Below are positions 26,086 to 35,911 of a stretch of 64,000 nucleotides of DNA, in pieces. The stretch's first letter is position 1; each line of letters opens with the position of its first letter. Made by a program: the position numbers and the translations under genes. This DNA comes from Flavobacteriaceae bacterium PS02336 (GTDB taxonomy: Bacteria; Bacteroidota; Bacteroidia; Flavobacteriales; Flavobacteriaceae): contig JASCOF010000003.1 in NCBI GenBank assembly GCA_029960065.1, positions 124,001 to 188,000 on the forward strand, written 5' to 3'. A model generated the notes under the pieces. The model did no database searches, had not been told where the DNA came from, and saw nothing but the letters and a program-made list of their open reading frames with translations.

Positions 26086-28836
26086 TTATTTAACGTTTAT
26101 AGCATAATTCCCTGACGAAAGTGTCACAACTATTTGATTTTTTTCTATTGAATGAGCATAAGAGGTCTTATCCAGCTTTTGTTTATTAATCAAGATTACC
26201 GAAACATCACTTGCAGGAAGATATACTACAGCCGTTGTATTTGCTGGAATAGTAATATTCCAAACCAAAGTCTTTTTATCTTTTTTCCAGTCGCTTTTAA
26301 TAGTTCCATAAATCGATTCGTATGACGCATTTACATAAGTCAATCCGGCATTAAAATCAGGTTTCATGATAATTTGTTTGAAGCCCGGAGTTTCAGTATT
26401 GCTCTTGATTCCAGCCATATTTTCGTAATACCAAATCAGTAAATCACCTAAAAGCATGACATGGTTTTGCGAATTCATTGCAGGATCTGCAGTGTTTCCA
26501 TTCCAAAGTTCCCAAATGGTTGTTGCGCCGTTTTCGACCATATAACCCCAGCTTGGATAGGTTTTGTTTGAGGCTAATTTGAAAGCCAAATCGCCACGAC
26601 CAAAATTAGTCAGCGTTCGCATCAAAAACTGAGTTCCGATAACGCCTGTACTTACATGACCGTTTTTAGTCACTTCCACTTCATGTACCAAATTTTCGAA
26701 AACTTTTTGCTTTAATTCTTTTGGAACCATTCCGAAAGTTAAAGGAAGTAAATTGGCTGTTACGGTATTATTGGCGTAATTGTTTTTGGCTGAATTAAAA
26801 TATTTAGCATTAAATGCTTTTTTGATTCTTGCAGCTAATTCGTCATAATGCTTAATATCATTTTGAGAATTGGCAATTACAGCAAATTTCTTCATGATAT
26901 TTAAAAGCTGATAATAAAACGTACTCGAAATCAATTCGCCGTCTGTTAAACGAGAGGGATCTTTCGAACGAATTAATTCCAACGATTCTGGCGGAACACA
27001 CCAATCACCATATTTATCTTTGGTCATGATATCATCAACCAAATAGTTTTCTTCCATATAATCCATCCATTTTTTCATTGACGGATATTGTTTTTCTACT
27101 ACTTTTTTGTCTCCAAATTGTTGATACAACATATCCGCAACTGTAATATACGTTCCCGGCCAAGTTATATTATCTCCATAATAACGCCAGAAAGCTGGTG
27201 CTACATCTGGGATTCCGCCATCAATAGTTTGGGCATTTTTAATATCATCTAACCATTTTGCATATAGAGTCTGATTATCAAATAAAAAACTTTCGCCGTA
27301 AGCTCCAGTTGTTCGGTCTCCTAACCAAGGCTGACGCTCATTTCTCTGCGGACAATCGATTGGCATTCCTTTATAATTCCCGCTGATTCCCCACCAAGCA
27401 TTTTTGAAAATCTGATTCATTATTGGGTTTGAAGAATCAAAAGTTCCCGTTGTAGCAATGTCATCATAAACGACTTTTCCAACGAAATTTTCTAAAGTAG
27501 GTTTGGTTTTAAATCCTGAAATTTCAACAAATCGAAATCCATGAAAAATAAAACGAGGTTCCCAAACTTCTTCACCTTCTCCTTTTAACGTATAAATATC
27601 AGTTGTTTTAGCATCACGTAAATTCGCAATATATAACGAACCATCTGGCTGTAAAGATTCAGCAAATTTCATCGTGATTTTGTCGCCCGTATTTCCTTTT
27701 ACTTTCAGTTGTAACCAGCCCACCATATTTTGCCCCATATCCAGGATATAAGTTCCTTTTGGTGTCTGCTTAATTGAAATCGGTTTTACTTCACGTTTTA
27801 CCTTCATATTCGCCGACATCTGTCCTTCGTAGAATCCACCCGGTTCCTGAACATATTCTGCCGAAAGCCATTTTTTATCATTGAAATTAATGGTATTCCA
27901 ACCTTTCATTTCTTTACGGGCATCATATTCTTCACCGTCATATTCGTTGTTGGATAAAATCGGACCGTCAGTTGTGATTTTCCAAGTATCATCTGTTCTG
28001 ATTACGTCTTTGCTTCCGTCCGTATATTCTACAAACAACTGCAAAGCCATTTTCGGATAACCAAAAGTCTTGATTTTATAAGGTTTGTAATCTTGACGCA
28101 TGGTAAAAAAACGTCCGTTTCCTAAAATCGTTCCCAATGCATTTTTTCCTTCTTGCAATTGCGAAGTCACATCAAAAACATTATATTTTACATTCTTCGT
28201 ATAATCCGTAGGAACGGGAGCTAAAACCTGATCGCCAATTTTATTTCCGTTAATGTATAACTCGTACAATCCCATTCCCATAATATAAACCTTGGCACTT
28301 TTGACTTTCTTTTTTAAGTCGATTTCTTTTCTTAGATATCTCGCTGATAATCGAGAATACTGCGAAATACTATCTCCCGGAGACGTTTTTTCATAACCAA
28401 TCCAACGTGTTGATTTCCAATCGGCATAAGTCAAAATTCCGATGCTGAAATGTGCCGTTTCTGTAGACTTTATTTCACCTTTATTCGTAAAAACATTTAC
28501 TTTCCAGTAAACATCTTGTCGGTCTTTTAGCTTTTTTCCGTTATAAATTACATTTACCGATTCGTCACTTTGTACCTTTCCGCTATCCCATAAATCTGCG
28601 TTTCCTACATTTAGTTTTTCTAAAGATGAAGAAGCTGTGATTTGATAAGCTGTTTGTTTTACATCATTTACGCTTGCTTTAATTTTCCAGCTCAATCTTG
28701 GCTGTAAAACGTCAATTCCTTCTGGATTGGTGAGCATTTCGCATTTTAAATCACTCACAATGATTTTGTTTTGGGCTTTCGCCGAAATTGTGACAAGCGA
28801 AATGATTAAGGTAAGATGTAAAAAAAACTTTTTCAT
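26086..28836 (-). CDS. GH78 alpha-L-rhamnosidase
   Basis: This secreted 916-residue enzyme has the full GH78 layout: signal peptide (SAKAQ about 22), N-terminal beta domains with NPEGIDVLQPRLSWKI, a rhamnosidase N-domain (VYIMGMGLYELYINGNKIGDQVLAP), the (alpha/alpha)6 barrel, and a C-terminal beta domain ending SGNYAINVK. The family motif CPQRNERQPWLGD near 492-505 carries the general acid region, and GATTIWELWNG near 770 the general base Glu. It would release terminal alpha-L-rhamnose from rhamnogalacturonan side chains or backbone ends. It is one of two GH78 proteins here; they are divergent in sequence, suggesting different linkages. Confidence 0.94.
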   Translation of the reverse strand: MKKFFLHLTLIISLVTISAKAQNKIIVSDLKCEMLTNPEGIDVLQPRLSWKIKASVNDVKQTAYQITASSSLEKLNVGNADLWDSGKVQSDESVNVIYNGKKLKDRQDVYWKVNVFTNKGEIKSTETAHFSIGILTYADWKSTRWIGYEKTSPGDSISQYSRLSARYLRKEIDLKKKVKSAKVYIMGMGLYELYINGNKIGDQVLAPVPTDYTKNVKYNVFDVTSQLQEGKNALGTILGNGRFFTMRQDYKPYKIKTFGYPKMALQLFVEYTDGSKDVIRTDDTWKITTDGPILSNNEYDGEEYDARKEMKGWNTINFNDKKWLSAEYVQEPGGFYEGQMSANMKVKREVKPISIKQTPKGTYILDMGQNMVGWLQLKVKGNTGDKITMKFAESLQPDGSLYIANLRDAKTTDIYTLKGEGEEVWEPRFIFHGFRFVEISGFKTKPTLENFVGKVVYDDIATTGTFDSSNPIMNQIFKNAWWGISGNYKGMPIDCPQRNERQPWLGDRTTGAYGESFLFDNQTLYAKWLDDIKNAQTIDGGIPDVAPAFWRYYGDNITWPGTYITVADMLYQQFGDKKVVEKQYPSMKKWMDYMEENYLVDDIMTKDKYGDWCVPPESLELIRSKDPSRLTDGELISSTFYYQLLNIMKKFAVIANSQNDIKHYDELAARIKKAFNAKYFNSAKNNYANNTVTANLLPLTFGMVPKELKQKVFENLVHEVEVTKNGHVSTGVIGTQFLMRTLTNFGRGDLAFKLASNKTYPSWGYMVENGATTIWELWNGNTADPAMNSQNHVMLLGDLLIWYYENMAGIKSNTETPGFKQIIMKPDFNAGLTYVNASYESIYGTIKSDWKKDKKTLVWNITIPANTTAVVYLPASDVSVILINKQKLDKTSYAHSIEKNQIVVTLSSGNYAINVK

Positions 28837-28874
28837 GGTATTATTCTTAAGCTTTTGGCTTTATTTTTTTGTTT

Positions 28875-29064
28875 CTCGCAGATTTTGCAGATTATTTTAC
28901 TCTATTTTTTAAATCTCCCAAATCTGCTAAATCTGCGGGAGTAAATTATACTCATTTTTGTCATTTCGACGTAAGGAGAAATCTTCGCAAGAAACTCTAC
29001 AATCAAAATCGACAATCTTTGTCGAGCTGCTAACTAAGATTTCTCCTTACGTCGAAATGACAAA
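28875..29064. repeat. Two repeat units including a perfect 28-bp inverted repeat
   Basis: CTCGCAGATTTTGCAGATT to AAATCTGCGGGAG (28875-28941) is the first unit. The second is a CGACGTAAGGAGAAATCT inverted repeat with perfect 28-bp arms at 28957-28984 and 29037-29064, separated by 52 nt. It lies between the helical-repeat protein and the GH78 gene. Confidence 0.85.
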
Positions 29065-29088
29065 CTAGATCCAGCTACTTTTAAAAAA

Positions 29089-29712
29089 TTAAGGATTTAT
29101 AAATCTTCTTAATTTATCCCATGTACTTAAACTCTCAAACACAATTTTATTCTGTTCTAATAATTTACTGGTTTCCCATCGTATTTTCCATTCAGGATCT
29201 TTCAGCTTTTGTCTCAGCTTCGATACTATAGTTGGATTACTCTTCAAAACCTGTTCATCAATCCAATCAGGGAGAAATTCTAAAGCGTTAAAACGAGTTT
29301 CTACATTCTTATGATCCAAACCTTTTAATAATGTTTCCCTAACTCTGTCTGCATTATACGAACTTATATCCTCAACTAAAATCTCAAATAAAACAGGCGA
29401 AAGTTCTTTAATTTTATTTTGATTCAGTGCTATCTGATACACTCTGCTAAATTCATCACACAAAAAATCTGCCCATTTATCGATCTCTTCATCTTCGCTT
29501 AGTGAATAATAAACAAAACTAACTTTATCAGATTGAGTAAAAAGTTGATTTTCACAGAAACGCTTTAATCCATCGAGATCTTTTACAGCTAATTTCTGAA
29601 TATCTTTAATAGCTTCTTCTGATTCCTCGTGTTCAAGTTCATAATACTCGTCGAGAGTTATGATCTGATCAAAATCATGTATAGGTTGGTAAATTATTTT
29701 CTTTTCACTCAT
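29089..29712 (-). CDS. HEAT-like helical-repeat protein, unknown function
   Basis: This 207-residue cytoplasmic-looking protein has no signal peptide. It is acidic and helical, with two or three HEAT-like units in the C-terminal half (ADRVRETLLKGLDHKNVETRFNALEFLPDWID, then IVSKLRQKLKDPEWKIRWETSKLLEQ). Such proteins usually bind other proteins. It is the only gene in the pectin region that looks neither secreted nor carbohydrate-active. It begins 18 bp after the MGH1-like glycosidase gene, so the two may be co-transcribed. I cannot assign a function. Confidence 0.7.
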   Translation of the reverse strand: MSEKKIIYQPIHDFDQIITLDEYYELEHEESEEAIKDIQKLAVKDLDGLKRFCENQLFTQSDKVSFVYYSLSEDEEIDKWADFLCDEFSRVYQIALNQNKIKELSPVLFEILVEDISSYNADRVRETLLKGLDHKNVETRFNALEFLPDWIDEQVLKSNPTIVSKLRQKLKDPEWKIRWETSKLLEQNKIVFESLSTWDKLRRFINP

Positions 29713-29730
29713 AGGGCTTATACTATTTTT

Positions 29731-31299
29731 TTACTCCGAAATTACTCGTTCCAATTTCTCAGAAAATGCTATTTCCTTCCCGTTTTTAAAGATCCTAAAA
29801 CCTTTTCCTTTTTTATATTTTTCTCCCGTTTTATCCCAAAGAATCGTAATAATATTCCCGTGATACAAAACATTATCCAAACAAAACCAATCCCATTTTT
29901 CTTGCGGAATCAACGGATTTACTTCAATTTTTTCATCTGCTCTCGGACGTAAACCAACCAATCCTGTAATCACTAAATCATTAAAAGTCGAATGATTGTA
30001 ATAACGGCTTCTTTCTCTGTCGCCCATTAACCAATATCCCGTTGTTTCGTCTAAATATTCGCCAAGATATGGTTTTCCTCTGTAATATTGAGATTGCACA
30101 TACAAATCCATCTGTTTGAAATAATCTGTTTTGGCTACAAAATTCTGATTGTAATTATTCAAAACATTAGCTAAAGCCGTTAAAGTCTGCGAACTTGCAA
30201 AAGGCCAAATTGCACCGTCCCACTCACAGGTTCCAGTTCCGTGTGTTCTAAAACGCGGACTTCTTCTTTCTGCTGTCGTTAAACCAAATGGAGCCGAAAA
30301 TCCTTTTTCATCCTTAATCTGTTCCCAAGCCTTTTCAAAACCTTTCCCATTTTCAGGAAGATTGAAGTACCAAGGAATAAATCCGATGGCTTCTCTAACC
30401 TGTGCTAAAGTATCTTTTTCTGTGAAAGTTTCGAAAAACTCGCTTTTCTTATTCCATAATTTCGTTTCGACTAATTGCTGTAAAACAGCAGCTCTAGCTT
30501 TGAACACTATTTCTCCTGCCTTATCGCCTTTCATAGCCGCCATTTTAGACAATGCTACTGCATTTCCAAACATATAACTATTAATTGTTGGACGGGCATT
30601 TCTAAATTTCCTAGCTCCGCTAAGCGATTCTTCCATTCCGTCTTTTACATCATACTGCCAAAACAAACCATCTTTTCGTTGTCTGTCTTCTTCCCAAGCT
30701 ATATATTCTGCAAATAAATCAGGATACATATCCAATAAAAACTTTTCGTCTTTATTTACTAAATATCTATTATACAAAGCATCAGCCGTCCAACTGCTAA
30801 AAGTTCGCAATTTTTTCATTGGTTTACCATCATTCCCTCTAAACCATAAATGAACGTCCTGCTCAATATATTTAGGATCATGAACCCATCTGAATTCGTT
30901 GATATGATGCCCCAAAGCACAACTGATCATATTGTATTTATCGGCATATGAACGATCTACCAAAAACTCTGTAATCGCAAATCCCTGTGGTGTGTTTTTA
31001 ATGTGTTTACGAGCGCTCCACCATCTGAAATAATAAATCTCCTCAAAATTCTGCTGCGGACATTGAAACAACGGAATATTCTTTTCCATCCAAGTCCACG
31101 CACTGTCATTCGGAATCGCAAATTTTAAGTTTTCATCTTCCATCGTGTTGAAATAATCAACATAATGTTTGAAGTTTTTTTCTTTTAAAATAACCGATTT
31201 TCCTTTTTGAGAATGTTCCGCTGTCGATTTGCAACCGCTGTTTATACAAGCGATTACAATTGAAAGCGTTATTATTTTATGTTTGAAATGTTGTAACAT
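29731..31299 (-). CDS. MGH1-like (alpha/alpha)6-barrel glycosidase, lipoprotein
   Basis: This 522-residue protein has a lipobox INSGC (Cys about 23). Its helical barrel resembles GH63/GH37-type or MGH1-like enzymes: EIYYFRWWSARKHI, WVHDPKYIEQDVHLWFRGNDG, SGARKFRNARPTINSYMFGNA, GTGTCEWDGAIWPFASSQTL and a final ITGLVGLRPRADEKIEVNPLIP sheet. Acidic candidates are Asp/Glu in EWDGAIWP and ESLSGARKFRNARPTIN. In Bacteroides, (alpha/alpha)6 enzymes such as GH142 cut beta-L-arabinofuranose of rhamnogalacturonan-II; similarity in fold is what I see, not proven membership. It lies with GH95 upstream and a helical-repeat gene downstream. Confidence 0.75.
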   Translation of the reverse strand: MLQHFKHKIITLSIVIACINSGCKSTAEHSQKGKSVILKEKNFKHYVDYFNTMEDENLKFAIPNDSAWTWMEKNIPLFQCPQQNFEEIYYFRWWSARKHIKNTPQGFAITEFLVDRSYADKYNMISCALGHHINEFRWVHDPKYIEQDVHLWFRGNDGKPMKKLRTFSSWTADALYNRYLVNKDEKFLLDMYPDLFAEYIAWEEDRQRKDGLFWQYDVKDGMEESLSGARKFRNARPTINSYMFGNAVALSKMAAMKGDKAGEIVFKARAAVLQQLVETKLWNKKSEFFETFTEKDTLAQVREAIGFIPWYFNLPENGKGFEKAWEQIKDEKGFSAPFGLTTAERRSPRFRTHGTGTCEWDGAIWPFASSQTLTALANVLNNYNQNFVAKTDYFKQMDLYVQSQYYRGKPYLGEYLDETTGYWLMGDRERSRYYNHSTFNDLVITGLVGLRPRADEKIEVNPLIPQEKWDWFCLDNVLYHGNIITILWDKTGEKYKKGKGFRIFKNGKEIAFSEKLERVISE

Positions 31300-31330
31300 A
31301 TTCTAACTATTATTTTTAAACTAATTCTTT

Positions 31331-31643
31331 GGGCGTGTCCCTCCGGGTCGTGCTGTCCGTTCCCGCTTCCCGATGAAAAATCGGGAGAGCTCCACTTCCA
31401 TCACTCACGCAAGAGACCTTTACGTTTTCTCACTCCTACAAGGTTTCCAAAACCTTGTAGGTGCTATATTTTATTTTTTCAACCCAATCTTGTCATTTCG
31501 ACGAAGGAGAAATCTTCGTTAGAAACTCGACAAAGATTGGCGATTCACTTTACGGAGTTACTTGTGGAGATTTCTCCTTCGTCGAAATGACAAACTGTGC
31601 GTAAAACTTTAAATACCTAACAGGTTTTTAAAACCTGTTAGGA
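31331..31643. repeat. Four repeat units filling the 31300-31654 gap
   Basis: No gene is visible. Units in order: GGGCGTGTCCCTCCGGGTCG to CACTCACGCAAGAGACC (31331-31416), which contains CCCGATGAAAAATCGGG; the palindrome CCTACAAGG...CCTTGTAGG (31435-31461); a CGACGAAGGAGAAATCT inverted repeat with perfect 26-bp arms (31490-31515 and 31568-31593); and the palindrome TACCTAACAGG...CCTGTTAGGATA (31614-31643), 11 bp before the GH95 stop. Confidence 0.85.
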
Positions 31644-31654
31644 TATGAAATTAA

Positions 31655-34105
31655 TTAATTCCCCGTAAAAGTATAAGTCTGCCCTGCTTTCATATTCACA
31701 TCATAAATGTTATAATTTGGCAATTGTACTTTAGGCAATTTTGCTTCATTAGAAATAATTGGTTTCTTCACTTCCACATCATAAAACAGTGGATTCGGAT
31801 TTTTTCCTTTTGCTTTTTTTAGCGAAGAACCTTTTAAAGTATTCTCAACTTTCAATCGGCAGTTTCCTCCAATTTTCGAATAGATTTTCAACTCCGAAAC
31901 TTTATTGTTTTTCCAAGTCATATCGATTACGAAACCGCCTCTGGCAACCAAACCTTTTATGCTTCCGTCTTTCCAAACACTTGGTAAGGCAGGCAGTAAA
32001 TGAATCACATCTTCCTGACTCTGCATTAACATTTCGGCAAAACCAGCTGTGCATCCAAAGTTCCCATCAATTTGAAAAGGCTGATGTGCATCTAACATAT
32101 TCGGATACGTTCCGCCACCTTTTCTTTGATCCGCGGTTACTAAATGCAATTGATCCTGAATTAATTTATAAGCGTGATTTCCATCTAATAATCTCGCCCA
32201 CAAATTCACTTTCCATCCCATTGACCAACCTGTAGATTCGTCTGTCCTGTAGATCAAGGATTGTTTTGCGGCTTCAAATAATTCGGGCGTTTTAATTGCC
32301 GAAATTTGATTACTCGGATACAAGCCATACAAATGCGAAACGTGTCTGTGATTGTCTTTCGGATTGTCCCAATCGTCTTGCCATTCCTGCAACTGATTGT
32401 ATTTTCCAATTTTCATTGGAGGCATTTTTGCCAAAGCATCACTTATTTTTTTCACATAAGCTGCATCAGGAGAAACCAATGCCGAAGCTTCCATAACATG
32501 CGTAAACAAATCAAAAACCAATTGATTGTCCATTGTCGTTCCTGATGCAATTGTCGCTTTTCCTGTTCCACCTGCGTGTGTGTTTTCAGGAGAACTTGAC
32601 GGCACAACCACTAAATATTTTGTGTTTGGATCAATAACCATGAAATCCAAAAAGAAATCGGCAGCCCCTTTCATAATAGGATAAATCTCTGCTAAATATT
32701 TTTTGTCGCCTGTATATAAATATCTTTCCCATAAATCCTGACAAACCCAAGCGCCACCTGTCGGCCACATTCCCGAAGCAGCAGAATCTACTGGAGCAGT
32801 CACACGCCAAATATCGGTGTTGTGATGTAAAACCCATCCGCTGGCATTGTACATCGTTTTAGCTGTTTCTGCGCCTGTTACCGCTAACTCTTTTGCCATT
32901 TGCACAAACGGTTCGTGCATTTCCTGCAAATTGGTTACTTGCGCTGGCCAATAATTCATTTCGGCATTGATGTTTGTCGTGTATTTGCTGTCCCAAGGCG
33001 GTGTCACCATATCGTTCCAGATTCCTTGTAAATTTGCTGGCTGACCGCCTGGCTGTGAACTCGAAATTAAAAGATAACGTCCGAATTGGAAATATAACGA
33101 AGCTAATTGCGGATCAAATTGCTTAGAGAAATCTCGGATTCTTTCGTTTGTGGGTTTCTTAACCAAATCATTCGAACCTAAATCTAAAGCAACTCTGTTG
33201 AAGAATTTTTGATAATAATCAACGTGGGCTTTCTTAATCGTTTCAAAATCTTTTACTTCGGCTTTAGTCAAATAATCTTTGCTTTTTGCAATTTCATCTC
33301 CTGAAATGTCCTGATAGTTTTTGAAATTGGTTGCAATCGAAATATACAATGTTACTTCATCGGCTTTGTTAATGCTTAAAACACCGTTACTCGCATCGAT
33401 TTCACCGCCTTTGTTTTTAGCGGTTAATCTTCCTTGAAATTTTACTTTTCCTTTTACATTTTCAAAATTGGTTCCAACTCCCGAAAGTATAATCTGGTTT
33501 CCTTCTGTCGAAGCAACTGTTTTATCAATCGGACTGTTCATGAAAACATTACAGGTAATCTGTCCGGGCTGACTTGCAGAAAGTTTCACCACAATAACCT
33601 GATTCGAAAATGCGGTTAGAATTTCTCTTGTAAATTCAACGCCGTTTGCTTTGTATTTTACTTTCGCTGTAGCATTGCTGATGTCTAAATCACGATAATA
33701 ATCAGTATATTTTTGATGTCCTGCAAATGAAATATAAACGCTTCCAAAAGTCTGATACGGCATTCCGTCATTGGTTTGTGACATGATGTCTTGAGTAGCC
33801 AAATCCTGTGCTTCATCAAATTTTCCGTCAAAAATTAATTGACGAACAACTGGAAGTGCTTTTATCGATTTAGAATGTGCATTACTGTTTGGAGAACCCG
33901 CCCAAATGGTTTCTTCATTTAATTGTAAACGTTCAACCGCAGGATCGCCAAAAACCATTGCCCCCAAACGTCCGTTACCCAATGGTAAAGCTTCGTTCCA
34001 TATGGATGCGGGTTTATCGTACCATAATTTTAAATCATTTTGAGCCGTTGCTGTCAAGGAAAAAATTCCAAAACAGATTGCCGTTATTTTAATTTTTAAT
34101 CTCAT
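31655..34105 (-). CDS. GH95 alpha-L-fucosidase / alpha-L-galactosidase
   Basis: I choose ATG 34105 (816 residues), which gives a clean signal peptide MRLKIKITAICFGIFSLTATAQ; the ATG 21 bp upstream adds basic residues only. GH95 features are clear: WNEALPLGNGRLGAMVFGD near the N-terminus, NDMVTPPWDSKYTTNINAEMNYW with the paired Asn residues, RHVSHLYGLYP, ESTGWSMGWKVNLWARL and the catalytic Asp in HQPFQIDGNFG. It cleaves terminal alpha-L-fucose or, in some pectin-locus homologues, alpha-L-galactose. In this setting either xyloglucan-type contaminants or rhamnogalacturonan-II side chain A/B sugars could be targets. Confidence 0.93.
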   Translation of the reverse strand: MRLKIKITAICFGIFSLTATAQNDLKLWYDKPASIWNEALPLGNGRLGAMVFGDPAVERLQLNEETIWAGSPNSNAHSKSIKALPVVRQLIFDGKFDEAQDLATQDIMSQTNDGMPYQTFGSVYISFAGHQKYTDYYRDLDISNATAKVKYKANGVEFTREILTAFSNQVIVVKLSASQPGQITCNVFMNSPIDKTVASTEGNQIILSGVGTNFENVKGKVKFQGRLTAKNKGGEIDASNGVLSINKADEVTLYISIATNFKNYQDISGDEIAKSKDYLTKAEVKDFETIKKAHVDYYQKFFNRVALDLGSNDLVKKPTNERIRDFSKQFDPQLASLYFQFGRYLLISSSQPGGQPANLQGIWNDMVTPPWDSKYTTNINAEMNYWPAQVTNLQEMHEPFVQMAKELAVTGAETAKTMYNASGWVLHHNTDIWRVTAPVDSAASGMWPTGGAWVCQDLWERYLYTGDKKYLAEIYPIMKGAADFFLDFMVIDPNTKYLVVVPSSSPENTHAGGTGKATIASGTTMDNQLVFDLFTHVMEASALVSPDAAYVKKISDALAKMPPMKIGKYNQLQEWQDDWDNPKDNHRHVSHLYGLYPSNQISAIKTPELFEAAKQSLIYRTDESTGWSMGWKVNLWARLLDGNHAYKLIQDQLHLVTADQRKGGGTYPNMLDAHQPFQIDGNFGCTAGFAEMLMQSQEDVIHLLPALPSVWKDGSIKGLVARGGFVIDMTWKNNKVSELKIYSKIGGNCRLKVENTLKGSSLKKAKGKNPNPLFYDVEVKKPIISNEAKLPKVQLPNYNIYDVNMKAGQTYTFTGN

Positions 34106-34119
34106 GTTTATATTTTTTT

Positions 34120-34277
34120 TTGCCACGAATTACACTAATTAGCACTAATTTCTTTTATAATTTTTTGCCACAGATTAAAATGATTTACACAGATTATTTA
34201 ATTAAAAAAGAAATCTAAATAATCCTTTAATCTGTGGCAAAAAAACAATTCGTGCAAATTCGTGAAATTAGTGGCAA
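34120..34277. repeat. Doubly nested inverted repeat
   Basis: Outer arms are TTGCCACGAATTACACTAATT (from 34120) and AATTCGTGAAATTAGTGGCAA (to 34277). The inner arms are TTGCCACAGATTAAAATGATT and AATCCTTTAATCTGTGGCAA. It fills the gap between the esterase stop and the GH95 start. Confidence 0.85.
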
Positions 34278-34285
34278 CGTCTATC

Positions 34286-35704
34286 TTATTTCTTAACCTC
34301 GTAAACTTTCAGATTTTTTTCTCCGAACATTTCATATAATTTGTTGATGTCTTTCAGTGCATTTTTTGGTAGATTTTCAGCTTTGTTTCCAAAAACATAT
34401 AATTTCTCATAAGGCTCAATCACACAAGTCGATTCGTCGATTTCGCCTTTTTCGTTCTTTACTTTATTCAAATCTAAATTTAAATATTTCGCCATAAACG
34501 GATACAACGCCAATCGTTTTGAAATTCCGAAATCATGTCCTTCTTTTGCAAAATGAGCATTTTCGACTAAATCTTTCTTTCCATATAATTCATAGGTCCT
34601 TTGGATAAAAGGAAATTCCAATTCCGGAACTGCTAATGTCCAGTCTTTTCCATCAGAAACAATCAATTGTGGTTTTGGCGCTATCATTGCAGAGATTTCG
34701 GCATTGTTTGTTCCGTTTCCGCAAAGATGAATGCCACGACCGCTTTCACATGGACAACCGCCTGAAAAGTGAGAGGAAACCATCACGACTGGAGCTGAAA
34801 CTTTCACTCGATCATCAATTGCTGCTAAAAACATGGTGTGAGATCCTCCGCCAGAACCACCTGTTACGCCTACTCTCGACATATCAGCATTTTTTACGGT
34901 TGCTAAATAATCCAATAAACGAATTCCTGTAAGCAATTGAACGGTTGATGCAATACTATTTCTATGCGTTTCTTCTGGAAATTGCAATAAAGATTCTCCC
35001 CAAGCAAATAAATCATAACCCACTACAATTGCGCCCATTTTAGCCATCATAGCACAACGGTATTGCTCGTCTTTTCTATATCTTCCGTCGCCAAAATGTC
35101 CGTCAGGCGTAATAATTACAGCTGCCTTTTTATTTAACGGATACGGTTTGTAAATCGAACCAGTTGCATAAACGCCTGGCAGAATTTCCAATGCAATATT
35201 TTCGACGCTGTAATCTTTGTAAATTCTTTTTGGAGTTAAAAGTGGTTTAGATTTTGGTGTTGGGGGCGCCTTTTCTAATCCAAATGATTCAATCATACAA
35301 GCTTTTAACTCCGTTTTACGTTTTTCCCATTCTTCTTTAGTCGAATAAAGGCTTTCTAAATAGAACAAACGTTCTTTTCCTTTATCTACCGAAACTTTAT
35401 GGTTTTCATACTTGCGTATAATATAGGTTCCATCGGGTTGTTTGAAATACATCAATTCAAACGGCGCCAAAATATTGGTCAGCGAAAGTGGCAGATTTCC
35501 AGGCTCAATTCTCCAATCGGCATAATCCAATTCTTTTCCTTTTAATAAACCTCTGTCATCGTTAATTTTGACGTTAAAAGTAGTTTCTATTTTTCTTAAA
35601 GTTTCTGAAACTGGTTTTCGAAAATTCGTATCAGAAGTGCTTTGTGCATTGACAAATGTCAAAGCAAAAATGGAAACTAAGAAAATGTATTTTAAATTTT
35701 TCAT
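34286..35704 (-). CDS. Secreted alpha/beta-hydrolase esterase with STN-like N-domain
   Basis: The likely start is ATG 35704 (472 residues) with signal peptide MKNLKYIFLVSIFALTFVNAQ; an upstream TTG would add four residues. Residues about 30-98 (FRKPVSETLRKIETTFNVKI, GKELDYADWRIEP, LSLTNILAPFELMYFKQPDGTYIIRK) look like the STN domain of secretins and TonB transducers. From about 165 on it is an acetyl-xylan-esterase-like alpha/beta hydrolase with nucleophile Ser284 in VTGGSGGGSH and late KEGHDFG. It would remove acetyl or methyl esters from pectin or its fragments. The STN-esterase fusion is unusual. Confidence 0.82.
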   Translation of the reverse strand: MKNLKYIFLVSIFALTFVNAQSTSDTNFRKPVSETLRKIETTFNVKINDDRGLLKGKELDYADWRIEPGNLPLSLTNILAPFELMYFKQPDGTYIIRKYENHKVSVDKGKERLFYLESLYSTKEEWEKRKTELKACMIESFGLEKAPPTPKSKPLLTPKRIYKDYSVENIALEILPGVYATGSIYKPYPLNKKAAVIITPDGHFGDGRYRKDEQYRCAMMAKMGAIVVGYDLFAWGESLLQFPEETHRNSIASTVQLLTGIRLLDYLATVKNADMSRVGVTGGSGGGSHTMFLAAIDDRVKVSAPVVMVSSHFSGGCPCESGRGIHLCGNGTNNAEISAMIAPKPQLIVSDGKDWTLAVPELEFPFIQRTYELYGKKDLVENAHFAKEGHDFGISKRLALYPFMAKYLNLDLNKVKNEKGEIDESTCVIEPYEKLYVFGNKAENLPKNALKDINKLYEMFGEKNLKVYEVKK

Positions 35705-35727
35705 TTTGATATTCAATACGTTTTTTG

Positions 35728-35856
35728 AATTGCCTCCTGCTTTAGCTGGAGGAAAATAAATTGATTTTTTTAATTGGCTTTAGCCGAACTTAATTATTTG
35801 GCTAAAGCCCTGTGACTTGTCTTATTTTGAACCTCCAGCTTTAGCTGGAGGCAATT
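35728..35856. repeat. Inverted repeat of TTTAGCTGGAGG units with inner GGCTTTAGCC
   Basis: The outer arms, AATTGCCTCCTGCTTTAGC... (35728-35752) and CCTCCAGCTTTAGCTGG... (35832-35856), pair with one mismatch. Inner arms are GGCTTTAGCC (35776-35785) and GGCTAAAGCC (35810-35819). The gap lies between GH78 and the esterase gene and holds no gene. Confidence 0.85.
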
Positions 35857-35911
35857 GATTTTTTCTATTTTTTTTCGAATTTAATTACAATTCATAACTC
35901 ATAACTCATAA

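Noticed and set aside
31759..32235. Plus-strand 158-residue frame opposite GH95
   Set aside because: It is antisense to a complete, conserved GH95 reading frame and has no recognisable motifs.
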